Below, in pieces: positions 61,276 through 64,000 of a stretch of DNA of 64,000 nt; position 1 is the first letter of the stretch; each line of letters begins with the position of its first letter. A program made the translations under genes and the position numbers. Below the pieces are notes generated by a model that made no database searches, was not told the origin of the DNA, and saw only the letters and a program-made list of their open reading frames with translations. Origin of the DNA: Rheinheimera tangshanensis (lineage in GTDB: Bacteria; Pseudomonadota; Gammaproteobacteria; Enterobacterales; Alteromonadaceae); NCBI RefSeq assembly GCF_014645135.1, contig NZ_BMLH01000004.1, positions 62,001 to 126,000 of the forward strand, given 5' to 3'.

Positions 61276-63006
61276 GTGAACCAGTCGTTAGTGCATTCGT
61301 TGTTTCGTGCTGTTGGATTAGTCGTTTTTGGCTTGCTGTTGTTATCTCCGGTGCTGGTGCAATGGCCAGAGCAGGATCTGGTACCCTATTTGCAATGGAA
61401 ACTAATAGCGGCAGTCTGGTTTTATATGTTGATACTGTCGTTATTCCGCTCTTTATGGCCAGGTTTGGTGTTGTTATTACCCGCTGCTTTGCTGGTGCCG
61501 CAAGAAGTGTTTTATCTCCTGACTTATCAGAAGAATACCGATGCTCATGCCATAGCTATAGTGGCGGAAACTGACCTGAATGAAGCCTTAGGTTATTTGA
61601 CTGGTATAGGCGTGTTTTTAGCTTTGGCTGTAGTGGCTATTGTGTTGCTTTGGTGGTATCTGGTGCGCAGCGCCTGGCAGCGTCATTGGCAATGGCAAAG
61701 TGGACTTAGGCCTGTGATTTGGCTGATTTGTATCGGAGTGCTGGTTAGCCTGAGCTGGAACGAGTGGCAATATCAGCAAATTAACAAAGCAAAGCAGCGC
61801 AGCAACCCGGAAGAAAACGTTTTTGTGCAGCGTCCTTTGCCCTACAGCTATGAAAAGTTTCATGCCACTTATCCGTTAAATATGCTGATCGCTGTCAATG
61901 AATTTGTGAAACAAAAACAAGCCGTAGCTGATATTGCTGAATCTACAGCCTTGTTTAAATTTTCTGCCCGTCAGACCGATATTCCGGCTCAACGACAAAT
62001 TTATGTGCTGGTGATAGGGGAAACTTTACGGCCTGACAGATTGCAGCTCAATGGCTACAACAGAGCCACAACTCCGCGGCTATCTGGCACTAAAAATGTG
62101 ATTAGTTACACCAACATGGTCAGTCCATGGGCCTGGACCCGTATGTCTGTCCCTGTGATCCTGTCGCGTAAAAGCGCAACGGATCAGCGTTATTTTCCAA
62201 CTGAAACATCTGTAGTTGCCGCTTTTAAAGAGGCGGGTTTTAGTACAGCCTGGTTGTCGACCCAAAGCCCATTAGGTGTGCACGACTCCTCTATTGCGTT
62301 GCATGCCAGTGAGGCTGATCAGGTGCAGTATCTAAACCCTGTGGGTTATAAAAAAGAAGGGTTTTACGACGATATCCTGTTACCTGCTTTTGACCGTGTG
62401 CTGCAACAAAACGAACAAAAACAACTGATCGTGTTGCACACACTGGGCAGTCACTTTAGTTATGCCGACCGATACCCACAAGCCTTTGACTTATTTACGC
62501 CATCAGGCAAAGGCCAGTCGATCAGTATGCATGATCAAAACTCCAAAGTTCTGCTGAACAATGCTTATGACAACAGTGTTGCATATACTGATTTTATTCT
62601 GTTTAACCTGATTAAGCAGCTTGAACAAAGCCAAAGTATCAGTGGTCTGTTTTATGTCTCTGACCATGGTGAAAATATTTTTGACGGTCAATGTAACAAA
62701 AGTGGTCACGGTCACAATACCGAGCGGGACTATAGAGTGGCCTCTATCCTCTGGACCTCTGAGCTATACAATTTGCAGTATCCACAGAAAAAATCCCTGG
62801 CAGAACAACGACGAGAACAACCTTTAGTAACCACTAACGTTTTCCATTCTTTCCTTGATTTGGCGGGTATTGAATACCCGGATCAAAAGCTGACTAAAAG
62901 TTGGCTCAGCCCGGATTGGCGACCCTCATCCCGGATCCTGCAGCAGGGGCTGGATTTTGATAAAGCTACTCGGGTAGGAGAGTGCCAGGAACTGAAGGCA
63001 CCTTAA
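61276..63006 (+). CDS. phosphoethanolamine transferase-like membrane sulfatase (CptA/EptA-like)
   Basis: A 576-residue inner-membrane enzyme. About five helices occupy residues 10-165. A periplasmic alkaline-phosphatase-fold domain follows, with VLVIGETLRPDRLQLNGYNRATTPRL, the candidate nucleophile Thr in SPWAWTRMSVPVIL, and metal ligands in YVSDHGENIF and SGHGHNTERDYRV. Such enzymes transfer phosphoethanolamine from phosphatidylethanolamine to lipid A or LPS core, which lowers sensitivity to cationic peptides. GTG 61276 has GGAGG upstream. It is not obviously operonic with the porin. Confidence 0.88.
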   Translation: MNQSLVHSLFRAVGLVVFGLLLLSPVLVQWPEQDLVPYLQWKLIAAVWFYMLILSLFRSLWPGLVLLLPAALLVPQEVFYLLTYQKNTDAHAIAIVAETDLNEALGYLTGIGVFLALAVVAIVLLWWYLVRSAWQRHWQWQSGLRPVIWLICIGVLVSLSWNEWQYQQINKAKQRSNPEENVFVQRPLPYSYEKFHATYPLNMLIAVNEFVKQKQAVADIAESTALFKFSARQTDIPAQRQIYVLVIGETLRPDRLQLNGYNRATTPRLSGTKNVISYTNMVSPWAWTRMSVPVILSRKSATDQRYFPTETSVVAAFKEAGFSTAWLSTQSPLGVHDSSIALHASEADQVQYLNPVGYKKEGFYDDILLPAFDRVLQQNEQKQLIVLHTLGSHFSYADRYPQAFDLFTPSGKGQSISMHDQNSKVLLNNAYDNSVAYTDFILFNLIKQLEQSQSISGLFYVSDHGENIFDGQCNKSGHGHNTERDYRVASILWTSELYNLQYPQKKSLAEQRREQPLVTTNVFHSFLDLAGIEYPDQKLTKSWLSPDWRPSSRILQQGLDFDKATRVGECQELKAP

Positions 63007-63020
63007 TCATTACTTTTTCA

Positions 63021-63093
63021 CTGTCATAATAGTGTCATTATTTAGTCATAAAATGGCCTCCGAAACGTCATGTTACGGAAGCTTTATTGTCAT
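63021..63093 (+). promoter_or_regulatory. Pho box array (PhoB half-sites phased by 11 bp)
   Basis: CTGTCAT (63021-63027), GTGTCAT (63032-63038) and TAGTCAT (63043-63049), each separated by 4 bp, form the standard PhoB direct repeat. ACGTCAT (63065-63071) and TTGTCAT (63087-63093) continue in the same 11-bp register with steps of 22 bp. The array precedes the porin start by 130-200 bp and indicates phosphate-starvation control. Confidence 0.8.
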
Positions 63094-63221
63094 ATTTCAA
63101 TAACCCGGCAACAGAGCATTTCCTGATGGATGCCGGGTACTGAGTGTCCCGTATCTAATGAATGTTTATCAGCTAAACAGTATTTGGTAGCCCAAATCTC
63201 CTATTACGAAAGGAAAAAATC

Positions 63222-64000
63222 ATGTTTGCAAAAACTTTCATAAGTATTGCATTGGCTTTAAGTTGTGTTGCAACGGCCCAGGCCAAAGACTGGGAAATCT
63301 ATGGAAAAATTAACGTTTCAGCACAACAGTCTGATGAGGGCGAAGGATCGTTCGGCGAATTAAAAAGTAATGCCTCCCGTTTTGGCATTCAGGGCGATTA
63401 TGCGCTTGAAGAAGGTTTGACACTGATTTACCAATTGGAATGGGAAGTGGACCCGTCTGACGAGGCAAACGAGAAAAATATCAAATCCCGTAACCAATTT
63501 ATTGGTCTGCAAGGTGTGTTCGGTACTGTAACCGCTGGCCGTCACGATACAGCCTTAAAACTGTCGCAAGGTAAACTTGACCTGTTTAACGACTATGAAG
63601 CGGATCTGAAAAGTTTGTGGAAAGGTGAAAACCGTATGAGTGATTCAGTCGCTTACAGCTCCCCCTCTTTTCAAGGCTTTAAGTTGTTGCTGACTCATGT
63701 AATGGAAGATGAAGCAGACGCAAAAAGTGCTCAGTCTTATGCTGTTGTCTACGGCGACGAAAGTTTAAAAGACACGGCCTGGTATGCATCAATCGCTATG
63801 GACAGCGAGATGAATGGCTATGATGCCAGCCGTGCAACTGTGCAAGTTAAAGTCGCTGACTTTAAGTTAGGCGCTATGGTGCAGCAACAGGAAGAAGTGG
63901 AAACGGGCGAAAAGGCCGATGGTTATATGGCTAATATCGCTTATCCACTGAACAAGTGGGAGCTAAAAGCTCAATACCAGACTTTAGAGGATGACGATGG
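63222..64000 (+). CDS. outer-membrane porin, C-terminus beyond window edge
   Basis: The first 259 residues of a Gram-negative trimeric porin. A signal peptide (about 21 residues, ending AQA) is followed by the classic DWEIYGKINVSAQQ first strand, SRFGIQGDYALEEGLTLIYQLEWEVD, RNQFIGLQGVFGTVTAGRHDT, and later barrel strands. AAAGGA lies 10 nt before the ATG. With the PhoB array upstream, it is likely to be a phosphate-starvation porin (PhoE-like in role). The last strands and the terminal Phe are outside the window. Confidence 0.93.
   Translation, partial: MFAKTFISIALALSCVATAQAKDWEIYGKINVSAQQSDEGEGSFGELKSNASRFGIQGDYALEEGLTLIYQLEWEVDPSDEANEKNIKSRNQFIGLQGVFGTVTAGRHDTALKLSQGKLDLFNDYEADLKSLWKGENRMSDSVAYSSPSFQGFKLLLTHVMEDEADAKSAQSYAVVYGDESLKDTAWYASIAMDSEMNGYDASRATVQVKVADFKLGAMVQQQEEVETGEKADGYMANIAYPLNKWELKAQYQTLEDDD

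Noticed and set aside
1-64000. Mobile elements, prophage, CRISPR, tRNA and rRNA genes
   Set aside because: I looked for transposases, integrases, spaced repeats and cloverleaf or rRNA sequence and saw none.

Overview
The window looks like a chromosomal stretch of a free-living, aerobic Gram-negative gammaproteobacterium, most likely of the Rheinheimera/Arsukibacterium type (Chromatiaceae/Alteromonadales). This is inferred from gene content: two TonB-dependent receptors (one with the plug type common in Xanthomonas and Caulobacter), a PA2778/PA2779 pair, a YtfG/YtfH-like pair, DUF4826, CigR and many c-di-GMP proteins. Base composition and codon use look even, and I found no insertion sequence, prophage, CRISPR array, rRNA or tRNA gene.

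Layout. 1-7.1 kb: a truncated aldehyde dehydrogenase, then a lipoprotein esterase overlapping kynureninase, the coupled PA2779/PA2778 pair, a methyltransferase divergent from an Rrf2 regulator, and RidA divergent from a TetR regulator with three near-identical operators between them. 7.2-24.3 kb: mixed housekeeping and signalling genes, including a pseudouridine synthase, diguanylate cyclases, an exported ADP-ribosylglycohydrolase-like protein, a QorB/HxlR divergent pair, a Crp/Fnr regulator, an Mpo1-like membrane protein, an RNase J-like protein overlapping a FemAB-like acyltransferase, a YghU-type GST, a leucine-rich-repeat protein kinase, a receiver-only response regulator, a cold shock protein, an ABC1/UbiB kinase and a large CBS-PAS-GGDEF-EAL protein.

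24.5-41.6 kb is a galactoside/galactose utilisation locus: TonB receptor, SDR, GH2 beta-galactosidase-like enzyme, galE, galT, galK, galM, a sodium/sugar symporter, a GH5-like secreted glycosidase, a GPH/SLC45-like sugar transporter and a LacI-family regulator. A perfect 14-bp LacI-type palindrome sits over the likely -35 box of the receptor gene. The most striking observation is in galK: a net 47-nt deletion removes the galactokinase signature and shifts the frame, so the Leloir pathway appears broken at its first step, or the assembly is wrong at this point.

41.7-50.1 kb: a CigR-like exported protein, a GabD-type dehydrogenase, an ECF42-type sigma factor in an operon with two DGPF/YCII proteins and a SnoaL-like protein, a GAF-GGDEF protein, a secreted hydrolase, and a two-gene PepSY membrane operon with a Fur-like box. 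50.2-57.3 kb: a complete tripartite RND efflux operon divergent from its TetR-type regulator, with three copies of a 19-nt operator between them. 57.4-64 kb: a PAS-GGDEF protein, a second TonB receptor, a phosphoethanolamine transferase-like protein, and the start of a porin preceded by an 11-bp-phased array of PhoB half-sites, which suggests a phosphate-starvation porin.

Two diverged copies of a 93-94-bp intergenic repeat lie at 19.7 kb and between galE and galT. Start codons were re-chosen by Shine-Dalgarno spacing where the longest reading frame looked too long. All family assignments come from reading motifs, not from searches.
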